A stretch of 10,757 nucleotides of DNA from Thermomicrobiales bacterium (GTDB lineage Bacteria; Chloroflexota; Chloroflexia; Thermomicrobiales; UBA6265). Location of the stretch: positions 1 through 10,757 of the forward strand of contig JAUJLY010000008.1 of the NCBI GenBank assembly GCA_030447145.1, given 5' to 3'. Below, piece after piece: positions 1 to 6,357 of this stretch. Position numbers and translations under genes: made by a program. Within the stretch, counting starts at the first letter, position 1. Each line of letters begins with the position of its first letter. The notes beneath the pieces were generated by a model. That model made no database searches, had not been told where the DNA came from, and was given only the letters and a program-made list of their open reading frames with translations.

Positions 1-1
1 A

Positions 2-244
2 GAAGCCACTGCTGCAGCCCACTTTGAGCTGGGTCAGCACCTGCACCGCCTGGGCAGTACAGAGGGGGCCGTTCGTCACTTCCGCGACGCCTACCGGCTG
101 CAGCCGGACAACTGGACCTACAAGCGTCAGGCGTGGAGTTTGCTCCAGCCACACCAAACCCCGCTCGCCGTCTACGGCGGTGACTGGTTGACCGACGTCA
201 GAAAGATTGGCGCCGAGAATTATTATCCGCCACTTGAGATGTAG
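2..244 (+). CDS. C-terminal fragment of a redoxin/TPR-type protein (partial)
   Basis: An open frame enters from the left edge and ends at TAG 242-244, giving 80 residues with no start in the window. The piece begins with an amphipathic helix pair of TPR type (LGQHLHRLG, then AVRHFRDAYRLQPDN), followed by WTYKRQAWSL and a tail ending ENYYPPLEM. From memory, this tail resembles the C-terminus of thioredoxin-like (AhpC/TSA, ResA-type) proteins that carry a TPR segment after the redox domain. The catalytic cysteines would lie upstream, outside the window, so the redox role cannot be confirmed. It converges with the GNAT gene, leaving 88 bp between the two stops. Confidence 0.6.
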   Translation, partial: EATAAAHFELGQHLHRLGSTEGAVRHFRDAYRLQPDNWTYKRQAWSLLQPHQTPLAVYGGDWLTDVRKIGAENYYPPLEM

Positions 245-332
245 CCGGCGTTTTGAGCAGATCGTGAGAGGTGACTCAGCACCTCCATGCCGGCCCTGTG
301 GGGCCAAAGCTATCTGCGCTGAAGGCACAGGA

Positions 333-1304
333 TCAGGATGTCTCCTCCGCGGTGACGTCCTCGCCAGGCCGGAGCTCCTTGCCATACGTGGCATGTTGCC
401 GGGTCATGTGCATACCAGCGCGCTCGTAGAGGCGAGTGGCGCCGGTCGGGCTCGCCGCGTCGACCCCGAGTGCCACCCGCGGCATGCCACGTTGATGGAA
501 CTCGGCCAACGCATGCCGTAGCAGAGCCATGCCAAGTCCGCGCCTTCGCCACGGGCGGCGGACTCCGAGGATGTCCACCCAGCCGATCGCTCCGGAGATG
601 CTGCACAGGGCCACGCCGGCTGGCTCGTCTCCTTCGACCGCGAGAAACCAGAGGCTCGGATCGAAGGTGCTGCCCATCCTGCGCTTTTTCCAGTCCTCGA
701 ACGGCAGCGGCACATGTCCCCAGTGGTCAGACATCGCCTCTTCTATCGCGGCATAGTAAGTCTGCTCATCGCCCGGTTCGAAGGTGCGTACCGCAATGCC
801 TTCCGGCCAGATGGGTGACACCGGCACCTCGTTGATCGCCGTCTCCATCCGAAGGAAGTAGCGCACCGGGTGGTACCCCTCGCGCTCAAGCAGCGTGCAG
901 GCCGCCTTGTTGGTACCGTTGATCCAGTTGTGGAGGACAACTCGCGCCTTGGGCAGCGCGAGCAGCACATGCTCTCGGGCGCGGCCCTCACCAAGCCGCA
1001 CCACGGTGGTACCGATGCTGCACCCAAAGTGCTTGGGGTGGACATACGCTTCGACGTCAAGTCGCACATGTTGCTTGTGCCGAAGGTAGGCGTACCCGGC
1101 CACGGACCCGTCCGGTGCAATCACGAGCCAGGCGTCGTGGTCGAGATCGATCTTGCCCCATTCGTCCAGGATTTCTGCAGTGGTATACCCCTCGTCCTCG
1201 CCGAACTCCTCGATATCAGAAGCGACGGTGAGGGTGTGGACGGAGTTGGCATCGTCGGGGCGTGGGGCGCGGACGGTGTAGCCAGGGGCGAGTGGCAGTG
1301 ACAC
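333..1304 (-). CDS. Tandem GNAT-family N-acetyltransferase (two GNAT domains)
   Basis: A 323-residue protein made of two GNAT folds in tandem, roughly residues 8-155 and 170-312. The C-terminal domain has a good acetyl-CoA motif A, R253-R-R-G256-L-G258, followed by MALLRHAL, and the usual late SPTGATRLYERAGM segment (about 285-298), so it should transfer an acetyl group from acetyl-CoA to an amine. In the N-terminal domain the matching stretch (VHPKHFGCSIGTT, 88-100) has F and S where the Arg and first Gly of RxxGxG belong, so that half probably binds acetyl-CoA poorly. This architecture is that of mycothiol synthase (MshD) and of many uncharacterised tandem GNATs; the substrate cannot be told. 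The start is GTG 1302-1304, preceded by AAGGAGA at 1311-1317 with good spacing, which supports this start. It is transcribed alone, downstream of the MFS gene with 218 bp between them. Confidence 0.88.
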   Translation of the reverse strand: MSLPLAPGYTVRAPRPDDANSVHTLTVASDIEEFGEDEGYTTAEILDEWGKIDLDHDAWLVIAPDGSVAGYAYLRHKQHVRLDVEAYVHPKHFGCSIGTTVVRLGEGRAREHVLLALPKARVVLHNWINGTNKAACTLLEREGYHPVRYFLRMETAINEVPVSPIWPEGIAVRTFEPGDEQTYYAAIEEAMSDHWGHVPLPFEDWKKRRMGSTFDPSLWFLAVEGDEPAGVALCSISGAIGWVDILGVRRPWRRRGLGMALLRHALAEFHQRGMPRVALGVDAASPTGATRLYERAGMHMTRQHATYGKELRPGEDVTAEETS

Positions 1305-1522
1305 AGGTGTCTCCTTCAGAGCAGCGGCGATGTCGAGAACCCGACGGTATTATGCGGAGCGGGTGACTTGAAAGCGACCGAGCCGAGCATGTCGATCTTT
1401 GGATGTGGCAATGAGTGCATGCCGATTGGAAACCTGCGAACTCACTTTCCTAACCATTTCCCCGCGCTCAGGGCCGATGTCGTCGAGGCAGGTCGTCCGG
1501 TCAGGGCAGGGATGCTGGGCGG

Positions 1523-2845
1523 TCATCCTTCTTGATATGAAGCCTTGACCAGTGGTGGTTCCTCTTTGTTTTTCACGCTCTGTCCCCAGAGTGATGGAAA
1601 GCGCCAGACGATGACCACGACGCTTGTGAGGGCCATGACACAGGAAAAGATCATCGCTAGTGGTGTCCCGAGCTGACTCGCCAGTGCACCGACGAGCAAT
1701 TGGCCAAGCGGCAAGATGCCCCAGGTTAGAAAGTAAACTGAAATTACTCGGCCACGGACGTCATCTTCAACTCTCATCTGCAACGCGGCCTGGTTCATTG
1801 CAAAGAATGACGCACTCACCCATCCAGCAAGGAACAGCAGCAGCACCGCCATCGCGACGATGGGTGTGACCGAAAAGGCCATGACCGAGGCGATGAATAC
1901 CGCCGCTGTGATGACCTGGCTCCGGGATCCACCTTTGCGACTCGGCCGGCGAGCGACTGCGATTGAGCCGACCACTGTGCCAAGACCGGTGCTGGCAAGC
2001 AACACGCCTAGGCCCCTGGAACCCAGGTCCAGTTCATCGCGGGCGAAGACCGGCATGAGGTTGATATAGGGCATGACGAGGACTGTTGGGGCTAATGCCA
2101 GCACGATGAGGGCGAGGAGACTCGGCCGCTGGGCGACGACCCGTAAGCCGACGGTGAGGCTTGACCACCCGCCAGCCCCGTGAGCCGACGATTCCGGTTT
2201 GAGTAACGGGAGCCGTATGGTCAGGATCAACGCCAGCGCCTGCATCGCGGCCGCGATGGCAAACGTCTCCACCACACCGAACAGCCCGATGAGCACACCT
2301 GCAAGCGATGGACCAATCACCCGAGTCGTGTTGTGAGCCGCAGAACTCAGGGCTACCGCATTTTCCAGGTTTCGGCGCTCAACGAGTGAGGGGATCATGG
2401 CCGTGCGGGTTGGGAAGACGAACGATATAAGCGTGCCGAAGGTAGCAACCAGCACCAGCAGTGTCCAGGGTTTGATCATGCTGGTGCCCGTAAGGAGCGC
2501 AAACGCGGCCTCAACCATCATCACCCCGCCCTGCGCCGCGAGGAAAACGCTGCGCCGGTCAAGGCGATCGATGATTACGCCGGCCGGTAGACCAGCCAGG
2601 AGAAGGGGGATTCCCCCTGCAAACCCGACCATTCCGAGGAAAAATGGCGAGTCAGTTGTCTGTAGGGCAAGCCATCCGAGAGCCACCTGGTACATCCAGA
2701 ATCCACTGTCAGCCACCAGGGTGACAAGCATGAGCAGCCGAAAGGCAGGATAGACCCGCGCCGAATGCAGGACGCCTCCCGATGGTGCATCCCGCTCCGA
2801 CCGCATCTTGGACCAGCGGTCTGTTTCCCTAATGGTCTGCGGCAC
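1523..2845 (-). CDS. MFS exporter (MFS_3 / EntS-like)
   Basis: A 440-residue, very hydrophobic protein with about 11-12 membrane segments, the normal size for a major facilitator. The loop after TM2 reads GVIIDRLDRRSVF (89-101), the MFS motif A with its D-R-x-D-R-R core. The family flavour (LxxADSGFWMYQVALGWL at the N-terminus, FPTRTAMIPSLV, NAVALSSAAHNTTRVIGPSLAG, RGRVISVYFLTWGILPLG) matches the MFS_3/enterobactin-exporter group, which pumps siderophores, macrolides or other small molecules out using the proton gradient. The true substrate is unknown. The GTG start at 2843-2845 is uncertain: no clear Shine-Dalgarno precedes it, and Met14 (ATG 2804-2806) is an alternative that still keeps every membrane segment. 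It stands alone; a 665-bp region without a convincing gene lies upstream. Confidence 0.88.
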   Translation of the reverse strand: MPQTIRETDRWSKMRSERDAPSGGVLHSARVYPAFRLLMLVTLVADSGFWMYQVALGWLALQTTDSPFFLGMVGFAGGIPLLLAGLPAGVIIDRLDRRSVFLAAQGGVMMVEAAFALLTGTSMIKPWTLLVLVATFGTLISFVFPTRTAMIPSLVERRNLENAVALSSAAHNTTRVIGPSLAGVLIGLFGVVETFAIAAAMQALALILTIRLPLLKPESSAHGAGGWSSLTVGLRVVAQRPSLLALIVLALAPTVLVMPYINLMPVFARDELDLGSRGLGVLLASTGLGTVVGSIAVARRPSRKGGSRSQVITAAVFIASVMAFSVTPIVAMAVLLLFLAGWVSASFFAMNQAALQMRVEDDVRGRVISVYFLTWGILPLGQLLVGALASQLGTPLAMIFSCVMALTSVVVIVWRFPSLWGQSVKNKEEPPLVKASYQEG

Positions 2846-3510
2846 CTTTTCGCCCCGTTTTCGTCATATACAGATCCGTTGGATAGTCGACCTGGCTATT
2901 CCTGGCCATGGTGCAACACACTGCGGACAGTCCTCTTATCAAACCTGTACGGCAGCATCAGCGTCTCGATGTCGCCGCTTATTGCTAGTTCGTCGAGCCG
3001 TCCCCATGCATTGTTGGGATAACAAACCTCGCAAATGCATCACACGCCTAGGCACATTGCAGACCACCGTTGAATGACCTGTATTACCGAACAATTTCTT
3101 GGTGTTGACGACTTGGGTGGAATCCCATCCGAGGGTCAGGCGTTTATGGCAGTGGTTCGGCATGAGGCAGTACGGTCAATGTGGACGCCCGGAAACGGAC
3201 GGGTATCCCGGCCCAGCGTCTGATCATCAACTCTCCGGCATCGTTTGGGATGACCACATCCCCCTCGACCCGCCCTTACCTGCACCTACGGCCAGCGATG
3301 CAGATAGTGGGAAAGTAGGTTCCGGGGTCGGAGTCATCGTGGTTGCGAAGCCAAAGTGGGGAAGTTATCGCTTCTGGCCGGTTGCTGGAACGCTGCAACG
3401 TCATGCTCGTGTCCAGTCAACGCCAACAGCGGTTGTGAACGACTTTGGTACTTGGACACGGAGCGCCGTATCGCGACCTTCGGTCGTGCCCTTGGGCATG
3501 ACGTGCGAGG
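2846..3510. other. 665-bp stretch with no convincing gene
   Basis: The MFS gene and nnrE both lie on the minus strand, so this stretch holds the MFS promoter region and the nnrE 3' flank. The longest open frames are a plus-strand frame at 3099-3527 (142 codons, GTG start, running 17 bases into the nnrE 3' end) and a minus-strand frame at 2939-3163 (74 codons). Neither resembles a family I know, neither has a good ribosome-binding site, and their third-position base use does not clearly stand out. A nested dyad sits at 3006-3040: the arms ATGCATT/AATGCAT enclose TTGTT-GGGAT-AACAA. It could be an operator or chance. I see no tRNA, transposase fragment or clear promoter. Confidence 0.5.
3472..3488 (-). 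terminator. Possible hairpin after nnrE
   Basis: A 7-bp stem (3472-3478 with 3482-3488, one G-T pair) with a 3-base loop begins 23 bases past the nnrE stop codon on the minus strand. No T-run follows it, so it is not a textbook intrinsic terminator. It may stabilise the 3' end, or be chance. Confidence 0.25.
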
Positions 3511-4227
3511 CTACAGGATGGGAATAATTCCCCTGTTGGCAAAGAGGTCACCTGGCGCATCGACGCCGATGCGGGCGTAGATACCCGGTGGGACGCCGAT
3601 GTCGGCAAGCCAGATAGCACCGGTGACATCACGGGGAGCAACCATGAGGCCGGTCTTGGGGAGGGCCAGGGTGACTGTCCATGCGGCACGGATACAGGGA
3701 TCGCCGACTTCACCCGACGTGGCGTCCAGGCCGGAGGGCACATCGATCGCCAGGACAGGCGCCGGTTGAGCGTTGGCAAGGGTGATGAGACGTGCCGCCT
3801 CATCCCTCGGGTTTCCCTGCAGGTTGAACCCGAACAACCCGTCGATGGTCACCTCGGCTGGCGGGAGGTCGTTGTCACCGGGTTCCATGACCGGGATGCC
3901 CATCCGGTCCAGGATCGCCAGTTGATGCGCGGCAATTCCGGAGAACTCTTGACGCGGTTTTAGGAGGACGACTGTAGCCCGGGCACCCCAGGCGTGGAGC
4001 AGCCGGGCGGCGACCATCGCATCCCCTCCATTGCCGCCGGTTCCGGCCAGGGCAACGATCGCGGGCCGCTGGGTCAGGTCCAGCCCACAGTGGCGCCGCG
4101 CAACGTCAGCGACCGCGAAACCGGCGATTTCCATAAGTTGGAGCATGTCGACACCCTTCTCCTGCATCATGATTCTGTCGATTCGGGCCATCGCTGCACC
4201 GGTCACCGCCGGGACGTTGTGGTGCAT
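3511..4227 (-). CDS. nnrE: NAD(P)H-hydrate epimerase (YjeF N-terminal domain), stand-alone
   Basis: A 238-residue protein covering one YjeF_N domain. This enzyme interconverts R- and S-NAD(P)HX, the hydrated, damaged forms of NADH and NADPH, so that the ATP/ADP-dependent dehydratase (NnrD) can repair the S form. Visible hallmarks, numbered from the chosen start: VTGAAMARIDR near the N-terminus, the ME-AG segment (32-36), the nucleotide-binding loop AGTGGNGGDA (61-70; the family norm is close to GxGNNGGDG), IDGLFGFNL (128-136) and the conserved IDVPSGLDATSG (161-172). The open frame extends upstream to 4446, but the extra 73 residues look unlike the family. ATG 4225-4227 places the domain start where homologues have it, with GGAG at 4238-4241 ten bases upstream. 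Many bacteria fuse this domain to the dehydratase YjeF_C; here it is separate, and no dehydratase gene lies in the window. Confidence 0.88.
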   Translation of the reverse strand: MHHNVPAVTGAAMARIDRIMMQEKGVDMLQLMEIAGFAVADVARRHCGLDLTQRPAIVALAGTGGNGGDAMVAARLLHAWGARATVVLLKPRQEFSGIAAHQLAILDRMGIPVMEPGDNDLPPAEVTIDGLFGFNLQGNPRDEAARLITLANAQPAPVLAIDVPSGLDATSGEVGDPCIRAAWTVTLALPKTGLMVAPRDVTGAIWLADIGVPPGIYARIGVDAPGDLFANRGIIPIL

Positions 4228-4246
4228 CCGCTTGTGTCTCCATGTG

Positions 4247-4266
4247 TTCTGCGCCAATGCGCAGAA
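4247..4266 (-). promoter_or_regulatory. Perfect 8-bp hairpin in the nnrE leader
   Basis: The arms TTCTGCGC and GCGCAGAA are perfectly complementary with a 4-base loop. On the nnrE strand the hairpin ends just 5' of the putative GGAG ribosome-binding site (4238-4241), and the T-run (4265-4270) lies before the stem rather than after it, so it is not a terminator for nnrE. It could influence ribosome access or mRNA stability. Function is inference. Confidence 0.35.
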
Positions 4267-4409
4267 AAAAGCGTCGCAGAGCAGGGCCTCCGAGTTTGGG
4301 ACGTAGTGATGCCCCTGACAGAAAGCATTCGTTCGACCCCGCACACCGAGCGTAGCAGCCACCAGTTGGAGGAGTGTCGTGCATCCGTAATTCGAGAAGC
4401 GGAAGGGTC

Positions 4410-4437
4410 TTGACACCAAGATATGTAAGTGTACACT
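4410..4437 (+). promoter_or_regulatory. Promoter of the tetR gene
   Basis: A perfect -35 box TTGACA (4410-4415) is followed after 16 bases by TACACT (4432-4437), which matches four of six -10 positions. The distance from the -10 to the GTG start is about 42 bases. The -10 box lies inside the palindrome at 4425-4440, so a bound repressor would block this promoter. Confidence 0.6.
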
Positions 4438-4440
4438 CAC
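4425..4440. promoter_or_regulatory. Probable TetR operator 1 (autoregulatory)
   Basis: A 16-bp dyad with one mismatched pair, centred on the perfect 10-mer AGTGTACACT (4428-4437). It overlaps the -10 of the tetR promoter and shares the half-site AGTG/CACT with the palindrome at 5120-5135. TetR-family proteins commonly bind such dyads in front of their own gene; that this TetR binds here is inference. It also lies upstream of the divergent nnrE gene. Confidence 0.5.
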
Positions 4441-4479
4441 TAACACGCGATCTGGTTATCAGAGACAGGCTAAGTACGA

Positions 4480-5046
4480 GTGGTTGACGCACAGAAAGTC
4501 AAACGGCGTACCGCGGACGAGCGGCGCAAGGAGGTGATCCAGGCTGCGATCGTGGAGTTCGCGACCTATGGCTTTCACGGTGGATCGACGGAGCGGATCG
4601 CTGATGCGGCGGGTATTTCTCAGCCCTACGTGCTGCGGCTATTTGGTACCAAGAAGGCACTCTTCCTGGCCGCGCTCGACCGGGTCAGCATTGACATCAT
4701 TGATGCCTGGAGCCAGGCGCTGGCGCGACATCCCGGAGGGACATCGGATGAGCGGCTCGACGTACTTCGGGAAACCTATCGGGTTTTCGTTGAGGACGTT
4801 GTGCAGCTGAGGCTCGTTCTCCAGGGGTTCAGCTCTTCCGAGGACAGGGATGTCCGGGTGCAGAGCCAGGAGTGCCTGGGTCGCATGTTCGCCTGGACGC
4901 GAGAGGCGACCGGTGCCGACGCCGAGCAGGTTCGCCTCTTCTTCGCGCAGGGAATGACGCTTATGGTGGCGGCATCCATCCGTGCTTGGGAGAGGGCCGG
5001 CAGTGAAGAGTGGGCCCGTGCAATGCTGATGATGCCGCTGGATTAG
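4480..5046 (+). CDS. TetR/AcrR-family transcriptional regulator
   Basis: A 188-residue regulator with the standard TetR N-terminal helix-turn-helix. Residues 10-66 read as RRTADERRKEVIQAA, then EFATYGFHGGSTERIAD, AAGISQPYVLRLFGTKKALF, with the recognition helix around ISQPYVLRLF. The remaining 120 residues are a ligand/dimer domain with no recognisable ligand signature. The start is GTG 4480-4482; a ribosome-binding site is weak, but the position fits the length of TetR proteins. The gene is divergent from nnrE and followed in the same direction by a broken membrane-protein gene and a DUF4188 gene. Two similar palindromes, one over its own promoter (4425-4440) and one before the next gene (5120-5135), suggest that it represses itself and that pair. 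The inducer is unknown. Confidence 0.9.
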   Translation: MVDAQKVKRRTADERRKEVIQAAIVEFATYGFHGGSTERIADAAGISQPYVLRLFGTKKALFLAALDRVSIDIIDAWSQALARHPGGTSDERLDVLRETYRVFVEDVVQLRLVLQGFSSSEDRDVRVQSQECLGRMFAWTREATGADAEQVRLFFAQGMTLMVAASIRAWERAGSEEWARAMLMMPLD

Positions 5047-5119
5047 GTGCCGACACTTCGTCGGGGTGTACGGGTCAATCACAGTTGATGGACAAGAATC
5101 CCTTGGCGGCGCGTGTATA

Positions 5120-5135
5120 TAGTGATCAATCACTA
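5120..5135. promoter_or_regulatory. Probable TetR operator 2, before the membrane protein/DUF4188 pair
   Basis: A perfect 16-bp inverted repeat: the arms TAGTGAT and ATCACTA flank a central CA. It lies 17-32 bases before the ATG at 5152 and overlaps a -10-like TATAGT (5118-5123); no good -35 is visible. The half-site resembles that of the palindrome at 4425-4440, so the same TetR protein probably controls both. Confidence 0.55.
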
Positions 5136-5151
5136 ATAAGAGGATGGAGCT

Positions 5152-5591
5152 ATGAAAGAGGCAGACACACATTCCGCAAGCAATCCTCAGCAGATTCTGG
5201 GAGCAGTCTCATGGGTTCTTCTCATTGCCGTAATGTTCGGCGGGGGTCCTTGCTGCTGATGTTCTCGTCCGGAGAGGGAATGTCAGCCCACCGGGAGCAG
5301 TTCTTCCGCGCAGGACACGGCCATGCGGGCGTGCTGGCAGCGATCGGCATTCTCTACAGCAACTACATCGGCCGGACCTTCCTCCCAGTTCGGGCCTAGG
5401 TCATCGCGTGGGTTGCCTACGCCACCGGCGTGTCCATGATCGCAGGTGGCATGTTTCTTCACGCCTATGTCGGCATGGCAGGATCAGGATCGCCTGGAAC
5501 ATTCCTGACGGCAGTTGGCGGCGTGGTACTCGCGGGTGCGGTGCTCTTTCTCGCATGGCAGCTCATCTGCGCCAGGGAAGGTGTTGCATGA
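5152..5591 (+). pseudogene. Broken gene for a small 4-TM membrane protein
   Basis: Translation begins well: ATG 5152 with AAGAGGA at 5138-5144, giving MKEADTHSASNPQQ and a first membrane segment ending IAVMFGG. That frame stops at TGA 5257-5259. Restoring one G in the G-run 5242-5246 continues it as SLLLMFSSGEGMSAHREQ, FFRAGHGHAGVLAAIGILY and so on, until an in-frame TAG at 5397-5399. After this the same frame goes on with VIAWVAYATGVSMIAGGMFL, HAYVGMAGSGSPGTFLTAVG and another membrane segment, to TGA 5589-5591. The reconstructed protein is about 146 residues with four membrane helices and a conserved-looking FFRAGHxHAGVL stretch, which I recall from uncharacterised actinobacterial and Chloroflexota membrane proteins. 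Two separate lesions argue for a real pseudogene. One alone could be a sequencing error in the G-run, and stop readthrough cannot be excluded. The end overlaps the DUF4188 start by ATGA. Confidence 0.75.
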
Positions 5592-6100
5592 CGAATGACC
5601 AGAGGGGCGCGGACCGGCGATTCCGTGCCGACATTCCGGAGGGCACGGTGGTCTTCCTGATCGGCATGCGGATTAACCGGTTCCGTGTGCTGCGGCAGTG
5701 GTTCCCTGTCTTCCAGGCGATGCCGAAAATGATAATCGAGCTGAAGCAGCATCCGGAGCTGGGGCTGCTTGAGGCATCGAGTTGGTGGGCCCGCAGGAAC
5801 CTCATGACCGTGCAGTACTGGGCGTCCATGGACCAGCTCATGCGCTATGCGACCGCCAGGGATGCCGAGCATTTTCCGGCATGGCAGCAGTTCATGCGGC
5901 GATCCACAGATGCGGATGCTGTGGGTATCTGGCACGAAGCGTATGAGGTTCAGCCGCAACGATCCCATATCCTGTACCGCGACATGCCAGTCTTTGGCAT
6001 GTGCAAGGCGACATCCTGGAAGCCGGTCTCAAGCCTTCCGCCTCAGCCGGTGACACGCCACCCGGTGAGCACCATCAAGGGAGCGGCCGAACATCCGTAG
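5588..6100 (+). CDS. DUF4188 family protein (monooxygenase-like ferredoxin fold)
   Basis: A 170-residue protein. The family signature is clear: VVFLIGMRINRFRVLRQWFP (21-40) followed by AMPKMIIELKQHPELGLL (44-61), NLMTVQYWASMDQLMRYA (71-88), HFPAWQQFMRR (95-105) and VGIWHEAYEV (112-121). DUF4188 proteins have the dimeric alpha/beta-barrel character of antibiotic-biosynthesis monooxygenases and aldoxime dehydratase relatives; no substrate is established to my knowledge. The open frame extends upstream to 5408, but ATG 5588-5590 is chosen because the family similarity begins there, AGGGAAG (5574-5580) precedes it, and it overlaps the upstream stop by four bases (ATGA). That overlap implies the protein was once translationally coupled to the membrane protein, whose gene is now broken; its own ribosome-binding site may keep it expressed. 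Residues past about 140 form a Pro-rich tail of unclear value. Confidence 0.82.
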   Translation: MTNDQRGADRRFRADIPEGTVVFLIGMRINRFRVLRQWFPVFQAMPKMIIELKQHPELGLLEASSWWARRNLMTVQYWASMDQLMRYATARDAEHFPAWQQFMRRSTDADAVGIWHEAYEVQPQRSHILYRDMPVFGMCKATSWKPVSSLPPQPVTRHPVSTIKGAAEHP

Positions 6101-6104
6101 GCCC

Positions 6105-6127
6105 GAAGCTCTTGGAAGAGCAGCTTC
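6105..6127 (+). terminator. Possible hairpin after the DUF4188 gene
   Basis: Just after the stop codon, GAAGCT (6105-6110) can pair with AGCTTC (6122-6127), and alternatively GCTCTT with AAGAGC inside it. A T-rich tail is lacking, so intrinsic termination here is only a possibility. Confidence 0.3.
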
Positions 6128-6357
6128 CCTCGCAGGTCCGGTCGTCCCTGCCGGCACCGGTAGGATAACCGTCACCGGGTGCAGATGGTAGCGACGATAA
6201 TGGTGCAGACGAAACCGGCTGCACCGGTTCAGCCTCGTCGTAATCGTGTTCGTCGAGATGGTGCAATGGATGCAACGACCATCAGCAAGCAGGTCGATGC
6301 AGTTGCGGGGGAACGTGCGGTCGTCAGCAAGTTTCGCCCTGATGGGTTAGATATGAG

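Noticed and set aside
3099..3527. A 142-codon open frame (+) overlapping the nnrE 3' end
   Set aside because: No ribosome-binding site, no recognisable domain, and it runs into the opposite-strand gene; kept only as a remark in the intergenic entry.
4228..4446. A 73-residue N-terminal extension of NnrE
   Set aside because: The extension does not resemble the YjeF_N family, crosses the leader hairpin and the tetR promoter region, and ATG 4225-4227 gives the normal domain start.
5050..5064. Hairpin CCGAC/GTCGG just after tetR as a terminator
   Set aside because: Only five base pairs and no T-run; not enough to call.
5408..5587. A 60-residue N-terminal extension of the DUF4188 protein
   Set aside because: Arg/Cys-rich out-of-frame shadow of the membrane-protein gene; the proper ATG with a ribosome-binding site is at 5588.
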